Assembly (NCBI RefSeq): GCF_964252635.1
Contig: NZ_CAXUNP010000021.1
Location: 1-64,000 of the forward strand
Length of the DNA stretch: 64,000 bases
Origin: Jatrophihabitans sp964252635
GTDB taxonomy: Bacteria > Actinomycetota > Actinomycetes > Mycobacteriales > Jatrophihabitantaceae
Direction of reading: 5' to 3'
The notes beneath the pieces were generated by a model. The model had not been told where the DNA came from. It saw only the letters and a list, made by a program, of their open reading frames with translations, and did no database searches. Each line of letters opens with the position of its first letter. Within the stretch, counting starts at the first letter, position 1. The position numbers and the translations under genes are program-made. Of the stretch, positions 26,300 to 36,115 are shown one piece after another.

Positions 26300-26707
26300 A
26301 TGGCCGTCGAGCTCAGTCACCCCGAAGGTCTGCTTCGCCAGACCGACTATGCGCCGCTCGCGATTGGCACGGGGTCGCGCCTGCTGTTCCTTGCCGGGCA
26401 GACCGCCACGTCACCTGAGGGCATCGTGGAGGCTGATGACCTGGCCGGGCAGGTGTACGCCGCACTTCGCTACGTCGTCATCGGCATTCAAGGTGGCGGC
26501 GGCGAGGCCAAAGACATCGCGCGACTCACCTGCTACATACCTGACTGGCGGCTGGACAAGTGGGATGCCGTGCTCGACGGCGTCGGTCGGGCCCAGGAGT
26601 GCGAGGGTGTTGCCAAACCCATGCCACCCATCACGATCATCGGCGTGCAGGCGCTGTTCAACCCCCAACTCCTGGTCGAGATCGAGGCTATCGCGATCGT
26701 CGGCTAA
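26300..26707 (+). CDS. RidA/YjgF-family protein
   Basis: 135-residue RidA-like protein: LFLAGQTATSPEGIVE near residues 31-46, the central VYAALRYVVIGIQGGGGEAKDIARLTCYI and a C-terminal VEIEAIAI. RidA proteins deaminate reactive enamine/imine intermediates, but the catalytic Arg of canonical RidA is not obvious here, so it may be a sub-family member. ATG 26300 with GAGGAAAGAG upstream. Confidence 0.82.
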   Translation: MAVELSHPEGLLRQTDYAPLAIGTGSRLLFLAGQTATSPEGIVEADDLAGQVYAALRYVVIGIQGGGGEAKDIARLTCYIPDWRLDKWDAVLDGVGRAQECEGVAKPMPPITIIGVQALFNPQLLVEIEAIAIVG

Positions 26708-26832
26708 CCGGATGTCGGGCCGATCTTGCGCATGTGGTTGCGTCTGGTCGAAGTCTAGAGCGAGCACTCTGAACGACTAGCGAGCCGCTGAACCGCATTA
26801 TCTGCGGGTCAGACCAGCGACACGCGCCGGAC

Positions 26833-27057
26833 ATGACGGCTCAGTTGGGCGAGCTGGCCCAGACTCAGGGGGTGACTTGGAGGCCGGACGATTTCGAGCC
26901 TGGCGACACGGTCGAGATTTTGACGCCGACGCTGCGGCGCAGCCAGCGACGGGGCACTTTCGTCGGACTGTTCAACCCGTTTCTGGCCCGGGTCGAGACC
27001 GCGAATGGACGACGCGCCGCCATTGACGTCGACCGCCTCCTCAAGCTCACTGGCTGA
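26833..27057 (+). CDS. Small basic hypothetical protein
   Basis: 74 residues, PGDTVEILTPTLRRSQRRGTFVG then ARVETANGRRAAIDVDRL, a pattern of a small beta-barrel (SH3/KOW-like). No family recognised. No good ribosome site. Coding bias is moderate. Confidence 0.45.
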   Translation: MTAQLGELAQTQGVTWRPDDFEPGDTVEILTPTLRRSQRRGTFVGLFNPFLARVETANGRRAAIDVDRLLKLTG

Positions 27058-27282
27058 TCTGCCCCCGGCTGCAAACTCCTGGCTCGCCGTGTTGGCGACA
27101 GGCCCGGGGCCATGGGCGCTCACCTGACGTAGGCGGCCAAGATGATCACCGCGGGCCGAAAGCGTGTCCCCTGCGGGACGGCAGGCGACGTGGGCAGGAC
27201 CGAATGCTTGCGCTGGTCGAGGGCTCGAGGCCGCCCTGCAGCGGGTCGGCCATCAACCGACAGCTATTGGTATAGATGGGCA

Positions 27283-27804
27283 CTAGATTGGCTCCGCCGG
27301 CGTCCCTGGTACGCCCATTAACCGACGCTGCGTCCAGGCGACGTCGTGCCAGCGGTCGTGTTTCCACCCGATCTCGCGGAAGACCCCAACCGGCTCGAAG
27401 CCCATCGATCGATGCAGCCCCTCGCTCGCCGGGTTGGGCAGCGTCATGCCGGCTGCCGCGGTTCGATAACCCCGTGCGACAAGCCGCTCGAACAGCGCCT
27501 GGTACAGCGCACGTCCGACGCCGCTGCGACGCAAGCCGGGCTCGAGATAGACGCTGACCTCGCACGCCCAGCGGTACGCCGCGCGGCTCTTGTACGGCCC
27601 GCCGTAGGCATAACCGACCACAGTGTCGTCGCGCTCGGCCACGAGCCAGGCGTGGGTGCGCTGCGCGGTTGCGATGCGCTCTGCGAACTCGGCGGCGTCC
27701 GGCGGCGTCAGCTCGAAGGTGATGGCGGTCTCGCGGACGTAGGGTGCGTAGATCGCGGCGCATGCGGCCGCGTCCGTCTCAACGGCGGATCGGATCGACG
27801 TCAC
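27283..27804 (-). CDS. GNAT N-acetyltransferase (phosphinothricin-acetyltransferase-like)
   Basis: 173 residues. Acetyl-CoA motif RRSGVGRALYQAL near 92-104, VVGYAYGGPYKSRAAYRWACEVSVYL before it, and NPASEGLHRSMGFEPVGVFREIGWKHDRWHDV, the typical bar/pat signature. It acetylates an amine substrate, such as phosphinothricin or a toxic amino compound. GTG 27804 is preceded by TATGAT (27811-27816) with a 6-nt gap and no ribosome site, so the mRNA is probably leaderless. Divergent from an XRE regulator. Confidence 0.9.
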   Translation of the reverse strand: MTSIRSAVETDAAACAAIYAPYVRETAITFELTPPDAAEFAERIATAQRTHAWLVAERDDTVVGYAYGGPYKSRAAYRWACEVSVYLEPGLRRSGVGRALYQALFERLVARGYRTAAAGMTLPNPASEGLHRSMGFEPVGVFREIGWKHDRWHDVAWTQRRLMGVPGTPAEPI

Positions 27805-27842
27805 GTCATTATCATAGGCACAAGAGCACTATAGTGACAGGC
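27805..27842. promoter_or_regulatory. Shared divergent promoter and CACTATAGTG operator
   Basis: The 38-bp region holds TATGAT (27811-27816) for the reverse GNAT gene and TATAGT (27830-27835) for the forward XRE gene, each 6-7 nt from its start codon. The perfect palindrome CACTATAGTG at 27827-27836 covers the forward -10, a natural site for autoregulation by the XRE protein. Confidence 0.6.
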
Positions 27843-28400
27843 GTGGACGACACCCTTGGCTCGGCGATCGCCGCCACCCTGCACCACGCTCGCGCTTCAC
27901 AAGGGTGGTCAGTGGCTACGCTGGCCGAGCGAGCCGGCGTCTCGCGAGCCATGATCGGCAAGATCGAACGGGGTGAGGCGCAGCCCACCGCGGTGCTGCT
28001 CGGCCGGTTGTCCGGTGCGCTGGGCTGGTCGCTGTCGCAGCTGTTGGCGCGAGCCGAAGGCGACACGGGACGGGTCGCGCGGCGCGCCGCCCAGGCCGTC
28101 TGGACCGACCCCGGCACCGGCTACGTCCGCCGCGCGGTGTCACCCAACACCGGCGGACCGCTCGAGCTGGTCGAAGTCGAACTGCCCGCCGGCGCCGAGG
28201 TCGCATTCCCAGTGGAGTCCTACCTCCACGCGCACCACCAGATCTGGGTGCTGGACGGACATCTTGTGTTTCGCGACGACGACACTGAGCACGAGCTGGC
28301 GGCCGGCGACTGCTTGGAACTCAGCACGCCGCGACCCGGCGCCTACCTCAACCGCAGTGACGCGCCGTGCCGATACCTGGTCGTGCTCGCCCGCCGCTAG
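27843..28400 (+). CDS. XRE-family regulator with C-terminal cupin domain
   Basis: 185 residues. HTH_3 near residues 10-60 (SVATLAERAGVSRAMIGKIERGEAQPT) and a cupin domain from about 95 (SYLHAHHQIWVLDGHLVF, AAGDCLELSTP). The pair is a one-component regulator that senses a small ligand through the cupin. GTG 27843 chosen because TATAGT ends 7 nt upstream (leaderless geometry); GTG 27834 is an alternative adding three residues. Probably controls itself and the divergent acetyltransferase. Confidence 0.88.
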   Translation: MDDTLGSAIAATLHHARASQGWSVATLAERAGVSRAMIGKIERGEAQPTAVLLGRLSGALGWSLSQLLARAEGDTGRVARRAAQAVWTDPGTGYVRRAVSPNTGGPLELVEVELPAGAEVAFPVESYLHAHHQIWVLDGHLVFRDDDTEHELAAGDCLELSTPRPGAYLNRSDAPCRYLVVLARR

Positions 28401-28573
28401 CCATTACTACCCGCCGCTTTCATGTTCGCGCCAATCGCTCGAAGCTTTCGCCGCGGTAAAAGCGCCAGATTCTTGTGTCCTACGCAGAGGTCCTCGGGTC
28501 GCGTGTGTAGTCGAGAACGACTTTGCGAAGCGACCGTTGGGAGGTGCCGGGGCAAGCGATGCGGCCGGTCGTG

Positions 28574-30568
28574 TCAGCGACCCCTTGGACCTGTGCCGAA
28601 GCTGCCGCCCTCGAACGCGCCTCGGTTCGAGGTCGTGGTGCTGGTCGGGGTGGCTTCCGACGTATCTGCCAGCACGACCTGCTGACCCGACGCGAGGCCC
28701 GTCTTGACCTGCACGCTCGTCGCGCCGACAACGCCGACCGTGACAGCGGTCTGGGCGGAGGTGCCGCCACGGTACAGATTGACCGTGTGCCGGGTGCCGG
28801 TCGTGTGCAGGGCCGACAGCGGGACGACGAGCGCGTTGGAGGCTGTGCCCACATCGACGGACACCTGCGCGCCCTCGCCGTCGTATAGACCGGTCGTCGC
28901 GTTGGCCAGCTCGACGGTGACGGTGTACGTCGACGACGAGCCGGTGCTGCTCGAGGAGTTGAGCAGCCCCACGTACGTGACACGGGCCGGTAGGGCGGAG
29001 GTGCGCCCGTCGACGGTGATGTGAGCGCTCTGCCCGACCTTGATCAGGTTAATGGCGGACAGCGGAATGGCGAGCTGCACCGACAGCGGGCCGTCACCCA
29101 CGACCTGGATCGTGTCGTTGCTCGAGCCGGCGCTGACAGTCGAGCCCTTGCTCAAGCCGACCGACGCCACCGTGCCGGTGACCGGCGAGGTCAGCGCGGC
29201 GCTCGTCAATTGGTTTTGCGCCACGGCGACTGCGGCCTTGGCGGCCGCGACGGCCGCGACGTCTGCCGCAAGTTTCTCGCTCGTGACAGCAACCGTGGTC
29301 GAGCCGCTCGCGCCTGTTGCGGAGTTGCCGCTGCTGCTGGATCTGGCCGATCCCGATCCCGCCGTCGTGCCGCGCTGCGTCGACCGGGAGGTGCCGGATC
29401 CACCCGAGGTGGACCCGGAACCGGTGCCCGAGCCGGTCTTCGAACCCGAGCCGGTCCTCGAGCCGCCCGTGCCGGAGCCGGTGCCCGTGCCGCCGGTGCC
29501 GGAGCCGGTGCCCGTGGCGCCCGTGCCGGAGCCGCTGGCCCTCGCGGCTTCTTGCAGGGCAGTCACTGCCGAGTTGAACGCGGTCAGTGCTGCCGCGACA
29601 TCGCTGGAGCTGTCGCGAGCGTCGTCGACGGCAGCCGAGCATGTGGTGGGGTCGACCGCAGACCGCTGCGCGGCGATGGTCACGGTGTAGGTCTTGCCCT
29701 GGGTGAGCCCCGTGAGCGTCCACGAGCCACTCGGCCCAGGTGTGACCTGCTGGCCGCCTGCAGACACCGAGGTGGTGTCCGCCCCGGTCGAGCCACTGAT
29801 GGTGCCGTCGGCATCGGCAGCTGCGTTCACCGTGCTGGTGCTGGAGCTTGTCGTGGCTGCGCACTGGGTCGCGACGGTGTCCAGCTCGCTGTTGAGAGCG
29901 CCGGCGAGCGCCTTTGCTGCGGCGGTGACCTTGGCTGCTGCAGACGACATCGTGGAGCTGCCGCCGGCCGGTGCAGCCGTGCCGGCCTTCGGCCCGGGCG
30001 ATGGGGTGGTCGACGAGCGTGCCGCGGTGAATACCGCGGCGGTGGCATCGCCGGCGCGAGTCACCGCGGACCTCGTCGTGACCGTCGTGCTTCCGGTGCT
30101 CGTCGTGCCGCCTGTTGCCGATCCGATTCCAGTCGTGGTCGGGGTGCCGGATGCGTTCGAGGTGCTTGTGCCGTCCTCGTCGTCCGTCAACGTCTCCTTG
30201 GCCTGCGCCAGCGCGTTCTGGGCACTCGCCACTGCGGAGCTCAGTGAGGTCTTGTCCATCGTGGCGAGAGTCTGGCCTGCCCGCACCCGGTCGCCCACGG
30301 CAACGGCAACGGAGCCCACCGTTCCGGAGACGGCGAAGGATGCGTCAGCGACGCGTGAGGCGGCCAGCGTTCCGTCGGCACCGACGACCTGACTGACGGA
30401 TCCGGTGGTGACTGTGGCCAGGCGGTAACGGGGCCCGTGTGAGCCGCTCATGGCGTAGGCGGTTCCTGCTCCACCGGCAACGACCACGACGGCGGCGCCG
30501 GTCGCGATCGCCTTGCGTCGGCGACGCTGCCGCCGCCGGGCACGGACGGCCTCGCGGGTCGTCGTCAT
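28574..30568 (-). CDS. RND/MacA-type membrane-fusion adaptor with Gly/Ser-rich insert
   Basis: 664 residues. N-terminal membrane anchor at about 20-40, barrel/lipoyl domain (VGDRVRAGQTLATMD near residues 90-105), a greatly expanded hairpin region (about 120-460) that is low complexity, a second lipoyl half (ALTSPVTGTVASVGLSKGSTV near 470-490) and a C-terminal beta-barrel/MP domain. The insert carries Gly/Ser/Thr repeats and a fibronectin-like stretch. Typical adaptors are about 400 residues. Last gene of the export operon; its ATG overlaps the lipoprotein stop. Confidence 0.8.
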   Translation of the reverse strand: MTTTREAVRARRRQRRRRKAIATGAAVVVVAGGAGTAYAMSGSHGPRYRLATVTTGSVSQVVGADGTLAASRVADASFAVSGTVGSVAVAVGDRVRAGQTLATMDKTSLSSAVASAQNALAQAKETLTDDEDGTSTSNASGTPTTTGIGSATGGTTSTGSTTVTTRSAVTRAGDATAAVFTAARSSTTPSPGPKAGTAAPAGGSSTMSSAAAKVTAAAKALAGALNSELDTVATQCAATTSSSTSTVNAAADADGTISGSTGADTTSVSAGGQQVTPGPSGSWTLTGLTQGKTYTVTIAAQRSAVDPTTCSAAVDDARDSSSDVAAALTAFNSAVTALQEAARASGSGTGATGTGSGTGGTGTGSGTGGSRTGSGSKTGSGTGSGSTSGGSGTSRSTQRGTTAGSGSARSSSSGNSATGASGSTTVAVTSEKLAADVAAVAAAKAAVAVAQNQLTSAALTSPVTGTVASVGLSKGSTVSAGSSNDTIQVVGDGPLSVQLAIPLSAINLIKVGQSAHITVDGRTSALPARVTYVGLLNSSSSTGSSSTYTVTVELANATTGLYDGEGAQVSVDVGTASNALVVPLSALHTTGTRHTVNLYRGGTSAQTAVTVGVVGATSVQVKTGLASGQQVVLADTSEATPTSTTTSNRGAFEGGSFGTGPRGR

Positions 30569-31476
30569 TTGGATCCGCCCGGGTTCGCCCCACCCGGACG
30601 GCCGCCGAAGCCACCGACCGTGCAGGCACCGTTCGTCTTCTGACTGAGCGCGATGGACGTGGCGGTCACGGCGCCGCTGGTCGCGGTCTTGCCCTGCACG
30701 ACGGCACAGAGCCCGACCTTCGCTGCCGAGCTGGTTGAGCTCACCTCAGTGGTGTACATCGTGCTCGAGCTCAAGGTGACGGTCCGTAAGACCGTACTGG
30801 CCGCCGCGCCTGCGGCGGCGCGGCGCGACTGTTGCACGGTCACCGTGGTGCCGCTGACCTTCGTGACCTTGCCGAAGACAAATCCTCCGAAGGCACCCCG
30901 GTTCCCGCGAGCCCCGCCCGGCGCGCCCGACGGGCGGTTGGTCGACATGCCCGACGGTGCTCCGCTCCGTCGGATGCCGCCGGTGCGGGGTCCACCGCCG
31001 CTGAACCCGGCAGAACAGGTGCCGTTCTTCGTCGCGCTCACCCGAACGGTCGAAGCCGCGACCGGAGCCGTGGTCGAGGTGGATGCGCCCGACCCCGAGG
31101 CCGAAGCCGGTGTCGACCCAGCGGCCGAGCTGGTCACGGAGACGCACGAGCCGACCTTGACGGCCGCGGCGTTGGTCGCCGCGGTCAGGGTGAACTTCGT
31201 CGATGCCGCGTACATGACAGCGGTCTGTTCCGAGGTGTTCTGCACCTGCAGAGTGGATCCGCTACGGGCGGCGATCTCGCCGGACGCGGCGGATCCTGCC
31301 CCGCGTCCCGTCGGCGCACCTGCGGCACCGGTTCCGGCCGAAGACCCGGCGGCGGGGGCGGCAGAGCTTGCCGTGCTGCCGGAGCTGCCGGAGCTGCCGC
31401 ACGCAGCGAGGGCGGCGGCGGCGAGTACCGCGGTTCCGGCCAGGACTACGCGGGCGGGCGAGGTGAGGTGCTTCAT
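30565..31476 (-). CDS. Lipoprotein with two DUF5666-like repeats
   Basis: 303 residues. Lipobox LAAC near residue 25-27 with a positively charged start, then a Ser/Ala-rich linker and two copies of an OB-like repeat (GEIAARSGSTLQVQN and FGKVTKVSGTTVTVQQ), as in DUF5666. A Gly/Pro-rich linker separates them and the tail is Gly-rich. ATG 31476 chosen over 31488 because the signal sequence begins there. Lies between the permease and second adaptor of the export operon. Confidence 0.75.
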   Translation of the reverse strand: MKHLTSPARVVLAGTAVLAAAALAACGSSGSSGSTASSAAPAAGSSAGTGAAGAPTGRGAGSAASGEIAARSGSTLQVQNTSEQTAVMYAASTKFTLTAATNAAAVKVGSCVSVTSSAAGSTPASASGSGASTSTTAPVAASTVRVSATKNGTCSAGFSGGGPRTGGIRRSGAPSGMSTNRPSGAPGGARGNRGAFGGFVFGKVTKVSGTTVTVQQSRRAAAGAAASTVLRTVTLSSSTMYTTEVSSTSSAAKVGLCAVVQGKTATSGAVTATSIALSQKTNGACTVGGFGGRPGGANPGGSK

Positions 31477-31545
31477 CGAGATTCCCATTTCGCTGGTGGT
31501 GCAGAGCAGGTGCGCGGACGAGGTGAGATCGGCGCGGTGCGCGGG

Positions 31546-32777
31546 TCAGTCGCTGCGCAGGGCGTCGATCGGTGCGAGCCGGGCGGCGCGGGTGGCCGGG
31601 TAGACGCCGAAGATCAATCCGATGGCCACGGCGATTGCGATGGAGCCGACGACCGCGGTGCCGGAGATGGTGATGGTGTTGGAGATGAAGTGCGGAATGA
31701 TTCTGGCGCCGCCGATGCCGAGCGCGGCGCCCAGCACTCCGCCGAGCAGGCCGAGCACGGAGGCCTCGACGAGGAACTGCCGGCGGATGAGGATCGGCGT
31801 GGCGCCCAACGCCTTGCGCAGGCCGATCTCACGGGTCCGTTCGGACACCGACACGAGCATGATGTTCATGACACCGATGCCGCCGACGAGCAGCGACAGG
31901 ATGGCGACGCCGATGAGCAGGACGTCGAGGGTGTCGTTGACGCTGCTGGCGGTCGACAGCAGCGAGGCCTGCGTCGCGATGGTGAAGTCCGCGCTACTGG
32001 GGGTGCTGATCGAGTGTCGCGCCAGGAGGATGGCGTCGATCTCTTGGTAGGCCGCGGAGATCGTCGAGTTCGAGCGTGCGCTGACGTAGACCGTCGACAG
32101 CATGCTGCGGGTGGCTCCGGACGACAGCCGTTGGGAATAGGTACTGAGCGGCACGACGGCGGTGTCGTCGAGGTTGCTGGAGGAGTCCGAGCCGGCCGAC
32201 TTCAGCACGCCGAGGACCGTGAAGGTGGTGTCGTCGATCGTCAGGGTCTGCCCGAGCGCGAAGTTTGGGTTTCCGAACAGCTCCGACGCGGTCTCCGAGC
32301 CCAGAACGACCTTTGTCGCTGCCGCTGACTCGTCGGCGCGGGTGAAGAACGTGCCGCTGGACAGTGACCGCGCCCGCACCGAGCGCCAGGCCGTTGTGGA
32401 TCCGACCACGGTGGTCGTCCAGTTCGTGCTGCCGTTCTCCAGCTCGAGCGAGCTCGACACGGTCGGTGCGATGGCCTTGATGTCCGGCGCCGCCGTCGTG
32501 GACTCGAGGGCGTCGGCGTCGGCGACGGTCAGCGTCGACGCCGATCCTTGCCCACCGCGGACGCCGCTCGAGCTGGTGGTGCTGCCGGGCGAGACGACCA
32601 GCAGGTTGCTGCCCAGCGCGCTGATCGAGGCGTTGACCGACGATCGGGAGCCTTGCCCGAGCCCGACCGACAACACGACGGTGGCGATGCCGATGAGGAT
32701 GCCCAGCACGGTCAGCGCCGAGCGCAGCCGGTGCGCGCGCAGGGCCTGCAGCCCGGTGCGTGCCGTGTCGGACCAGT

Positions 32778-32781
<4 letters not shown>
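31546..32781 (-). CDS. MacB-type ABC transporter permease
   Basis: 411 residues with MacB fold: N-terminal helix (LRSALTVLGILIGIATVVLSVG), a large extracytoplasmic domain (about residues 45-275) and three C-terminal FtsX helices with MLVSVSERTREIGLRKALGA. ATG 32781 chosen for conservation and because it overlaps the ATPase stop by 4 nt. Works with the ATPase to drive a mechanotransmission-type exporter. Confidence 0.93.
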
Positions 32782-33478
<697 letters not shown>

Positions 33479-33482
<4 letters not shown>

Positions 33483-34912
33483 CGTCCGCCCCCGGGTGCA
33501 CCACCGGCGCCGCCGGCCGGGAATCCCCCGGTGCCGCCACCCGGGAACCCACCGGTGCCGCCACCGAAGTAGCCGCCCGTCCTGCCGAACCGCGTAGTCG
33601 ACCTGTTGCCGGTTCCCGCGCCAGTGGTCCGCCTGACGGTGGTGACGTAGACCCGCTGCCCGGAGCTCAGGCCCGACACGATCTGGGTCGTGCCGCCGGA
33701 GCTCAGTCCCGTCTTCACGGTCTGCTTGGTCTTCGTACCCGACTTGTCGAGGTAGACGAAGCTCGTCGTTCCCGCGGTGTGGACTGCGGTGGTGGGGACG
33801 GTCGGCACGTTGACGACCTGTTTGTAGATGATCGACGCCGTCGCCGAGGCGCCGTCGTGCAACCCGGTGGGCGACCCCGTGACCGCGATGGTCACCGGGT
33901 AGCTCGCCGATGATGAGGTGGACGAACCCGAGGACAGCACCGCCACCGAGGACACGGTGCCGAAGACGGTGCCGGTGACGTTGTCGGTGGTGATCTGGGC
34001 CTGGTCACCCTTGGCGATGAGCCCGACCTCGGTGTCGTCCACGCTGGCCGACACCGTCCAGGATCTGCCGCCGACGATGACGAAGTCACCGGACGTCGTC
34101 GATGAGCTTGTCGTGCCACCCGCCTCCCCCGTGGTCGACCCGCTGCCGCCTGTTCCGCCCGTGGAGCCCGAGCCGCCGGATCCGCCGGACGAGCCGCTGC
34201 CGCCGGAGCCGGTGTTGGAGCTGCCCGAGCTGTCCGTGGCCGACGAGCTGGACCCGGAGGCTACGTCCCCTGTCTCGACGTTGACCGCTGCGACCGTTCC
34301 CGCGATGGGCGAGGTGAGAATGGCATTGTCGAGCGCGGTCCCGGCGTCGGTGACCGCGCTCTTGGCGCTGGTCACCGACGCTCTGTCGGCCGCCAGCTGA
34401 GCAGCGGTCGTCGTCGAGCTGTCCTCTGCTGTCGCCAGTGTCGACTTCGCGGTGGCCAGCCCCGCCTTGGCTTGCGCCAGCGTCGACTTCAGCGTGACCG
34501 TCGCGATCGTGCCTAGGACCTCACCCTTCGTGACCTTGTCCCCAATTGCCACCTTCACCGAGGTGACCTTCGCGTCGGAGCCGAAGCTGACGTCATCGGT
34601 GTCGGCGGCGGCGAAGGTGCCGGACGTCGACACCGACGCCTTGACCGTGCCCGTGCCCACCGTGGACAGGCTGGTAGTAGTCCGCGCGCCTCCTGCTGCG
34701 GGGCTGCTGGAACCACCCGTGAACACGAACGCCGACACAACTGCGGCAACGACAACCAGGACGACGACGCTGACCAACGGCCGGGCCACGACCACTCGCT
34801 TGGTCCACCGGGCCGCACGGTGCGCCGCGGGGTCGGGTTTCAGCAGTTCGTCGGCCTGGTCGTCGGATGCGGACGTCGACATCTGCCCATGCACGGGCGT
34901 GGCGCTGCTCAT
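33479..34912 (-). CDS. RND/MacA-type membrane-fusion adaptor, first operon gene
   Basis: 477 residues. Long cytoplasmic N-tail, membrane helix near 48-68, paired lipoyl halves (KVAIGDKVTKGEVLG and LTSPIAGTVAAVNVETGDV), a Gly/Ser-rich insert near 225-265, a beta-barrel and a Gly-Phe-Pro-rich C-tail (repeats of GGFP). Links the MacB permease to the envelope. Preceded by AGGGG 5 nt before ATG 34912. The operon has a second adaptor at its end, which is unusual. Confidence 0.9.
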
Positions 34913-34989
34913 GGAACCCCTGTGTTCTGGGCCGGTATGGAGGTCCGGTCAGAGACAGCCTCGCCCCGAGCAGCTCAGGCGCGGGTCAT

Positions 34990-35007
34990 GTGAATCTCAA
35001 AGATCAC
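34990..35007. promoter_or_regulatory. Imperfect inverted repeat upstream of the export operon
   Basis: GTGAATCT and AGATCAC arms with a 3-nt centre and one bulged A, 78 nt before the first adaptor. A plausible regulator site; no clear -10/-35 can be assigned. Confidence 0.3.
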
Positions 35008-35075
35008 TTAAGCCCAGTTAGGAACAGGCCAAGCGCATAGATGACCAGGCATGTCTCGCGAGGTCCGGGAAAGCA

Positions 35076-35102
35076 TGAAGGGCCCGGAACCCGGGCCCTT
35101 CA
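35076..35102. terminator. Hairpin terminator of tRNA-Asn
   Basis: Twelve-base perfect arms (TGAAGGGCCCGG) with a 3-nt AAC loop immediately after the 3' end of the reverse-strand tRNA. Confidence 0.8.
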
Positions 35103-35103
35103 G

Positions 35104-35176
35104 CTCCCCCGACTGGACTCGAACCAGTAACCCTTCGATTAACAGTCGAATGCTCTGCCAATTGAGCTACGGGGGA
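35104..35176 (-). tRNA. tRNA-Asn (anticodon GTT)
   Basis: 73-nt cloverleaf on the reverse strand. The acceptor stem is TCCCCCG paired with CGGGGGA and discriminator G. The D-loop has GGCAGAG, the anticodon loop is CTGTTAA giving GTT, and the T-arm is GGTTCGAGTCC. CCA is not encoded. Followed by a 12-bp terminator. Confidence 0.95.
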
Positions 35177-35296
35177 TCACCGCTCGTCACCCGGCGTCGG
35201 GCAACCGCTCGAGAATAACGCACGGCAGCGCCTCGCTGCCGCCGGGATACCGGGCCCCGGCTAGGGTGTGATGACCGGCCGGCAGGAGGAACCGCG

Positions 35297-35503
35297 GTGA
35301 GAATGTCCAACCTCGTATACGCCGCGATCGGCTACATGCTGGGGGCCCGTGCCGGCCGCGAGCGCTACGACGACATCGTGCGCATCGCCCGCCGCGTCGC
35401 CGGCAGCCAGACGGTGCAGGCCACGGCCGGCGTCGTCGAGGGACAGCTGGAGCACGCCCGGCAGAACATGCACGGACGGCGGAACGGGCCTCGCGGCTCC
35501 TAG
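35297..35503 (+). CDS. Small YtxH-like hypothetical protein
   Basis: 68 residues: NLVYAAIGYMLGARAGRERYDDIVRIARRV, a conserved small actinobacterial type with one weak hydrophobic segment and a basic amphipathic helix. GTG 35297 has AGGAGGA at 35284-35290, 7 nt upstream; the ATG at 35303 is the alternative. Confidence 0.7.
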   Translation: MRMSNLVYAAIGYMLGARAGRERYDDIVRIARRVAGSQTVQATAGVVEGQLEHARQNMHGRRNGPRGS

Positions 35504-35521
35504 CCCCGCGCCCGGCCTCCA

Positions 35522-35567
35522 ACGGTATGCAGACGCGCGGGCCCTGGCCCGCCCGTCGACATACCGT
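35522..35567. terminator. 46-bp imperfect palindrome between convergent genes
   Basis: Outer arms ACGGTATG and CATACCGT, inner arms GACGcGCGGGCC and GGCCCGCcCGTC with one mismatch. It lies between the YtxH-like gene and the convergent hypothetical gene, and is probably a bidirectional terminator. Confidence 0.65.
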
Positions 35568-35587
35568 CGAGCGCACGAAGGGTCGCC

Positions 35588-36115
35588 TCAGCGGCCCTGT
35601 TCGGCGTCGGCCTCGCGCAGGCGCGCCAACCGGGCGCGCACCGCGGCCAGCACCTCGTCGGTGGCGCGCGTCCCCGGCTCGAGACGCGCGAACCAGAACG
35701 CGCCGTCCTGCCCCGGACGACGGCGCGACACGAAGCGCACTGCTCCCCCGGACACGGCCAGCAGCTCGGTGCGGACGATGTTGGCCTCGACCCGCTTGCG
35801 GATGGTCGGCGGCAGGTCGCGCGGCACGGTGATGGTGGCGTAGACGGTGGGCCGGTCGACGAGCAGGTCGTCGTCGACGACGTCGGCCTCGGTGAGCGCC
35901 AGGACGTTGTCGCGCCACACGACCTTGTCGACCTGCTGCCACGGCACGCGGCGGGGCCCGTCGCGGAACGGCCAGCGCAACCCGACGTTCGTGGCCACGA
36001 CGACGGAGCCCTGGTCGGTGTCGGCCCAGGCCAGCACCCGCTCGTCCTCGTCGAGCGTCGACAGCACCGACGCCGGTGGCTTCTCGCGACGGGACAGGCG
36101 GGACAGCAGCGCCAT
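35588..36115 (-). CDS. Conserved hypothetical protein next to dnaG
   Basis: 175 residues. DEDERVLAWADT, VVATNVGLRWPF, VPWQQVDKVVWRDNVL and a C-terminal basic/acidic helix; a small barrel of PH-like character. Its ATG shares 36115 with the stop of dnaG, so the two genes are tightly coupled. Function unknown. Confidence 0.75.
   Translation of the reverse strand: MALLSRLSRREKPPASVLSTLDEDERVLAWADTDQGSVVVATNVGLRWPFRDGPRRVPWQQVDKVVWRDNVLALTEADVVDDDLLVDRPTVYATITVPRDLPPTIRKRVEANIVRTELLAVSGGAVRFVSRRRPGQDGAFWFARLEPGTRATDEVLAAVRARLARLREADAEQGR

Noticed and set aside
29021..30247. Repetitive Gly/Arg/Ala-rich forward frame and CRISPR-like spacing of repeats
   Set aside because: It is antisense to the Gly/Ser-rich insert of the adaptor; repeat units are short, degenerate and in-frame with no spacers.
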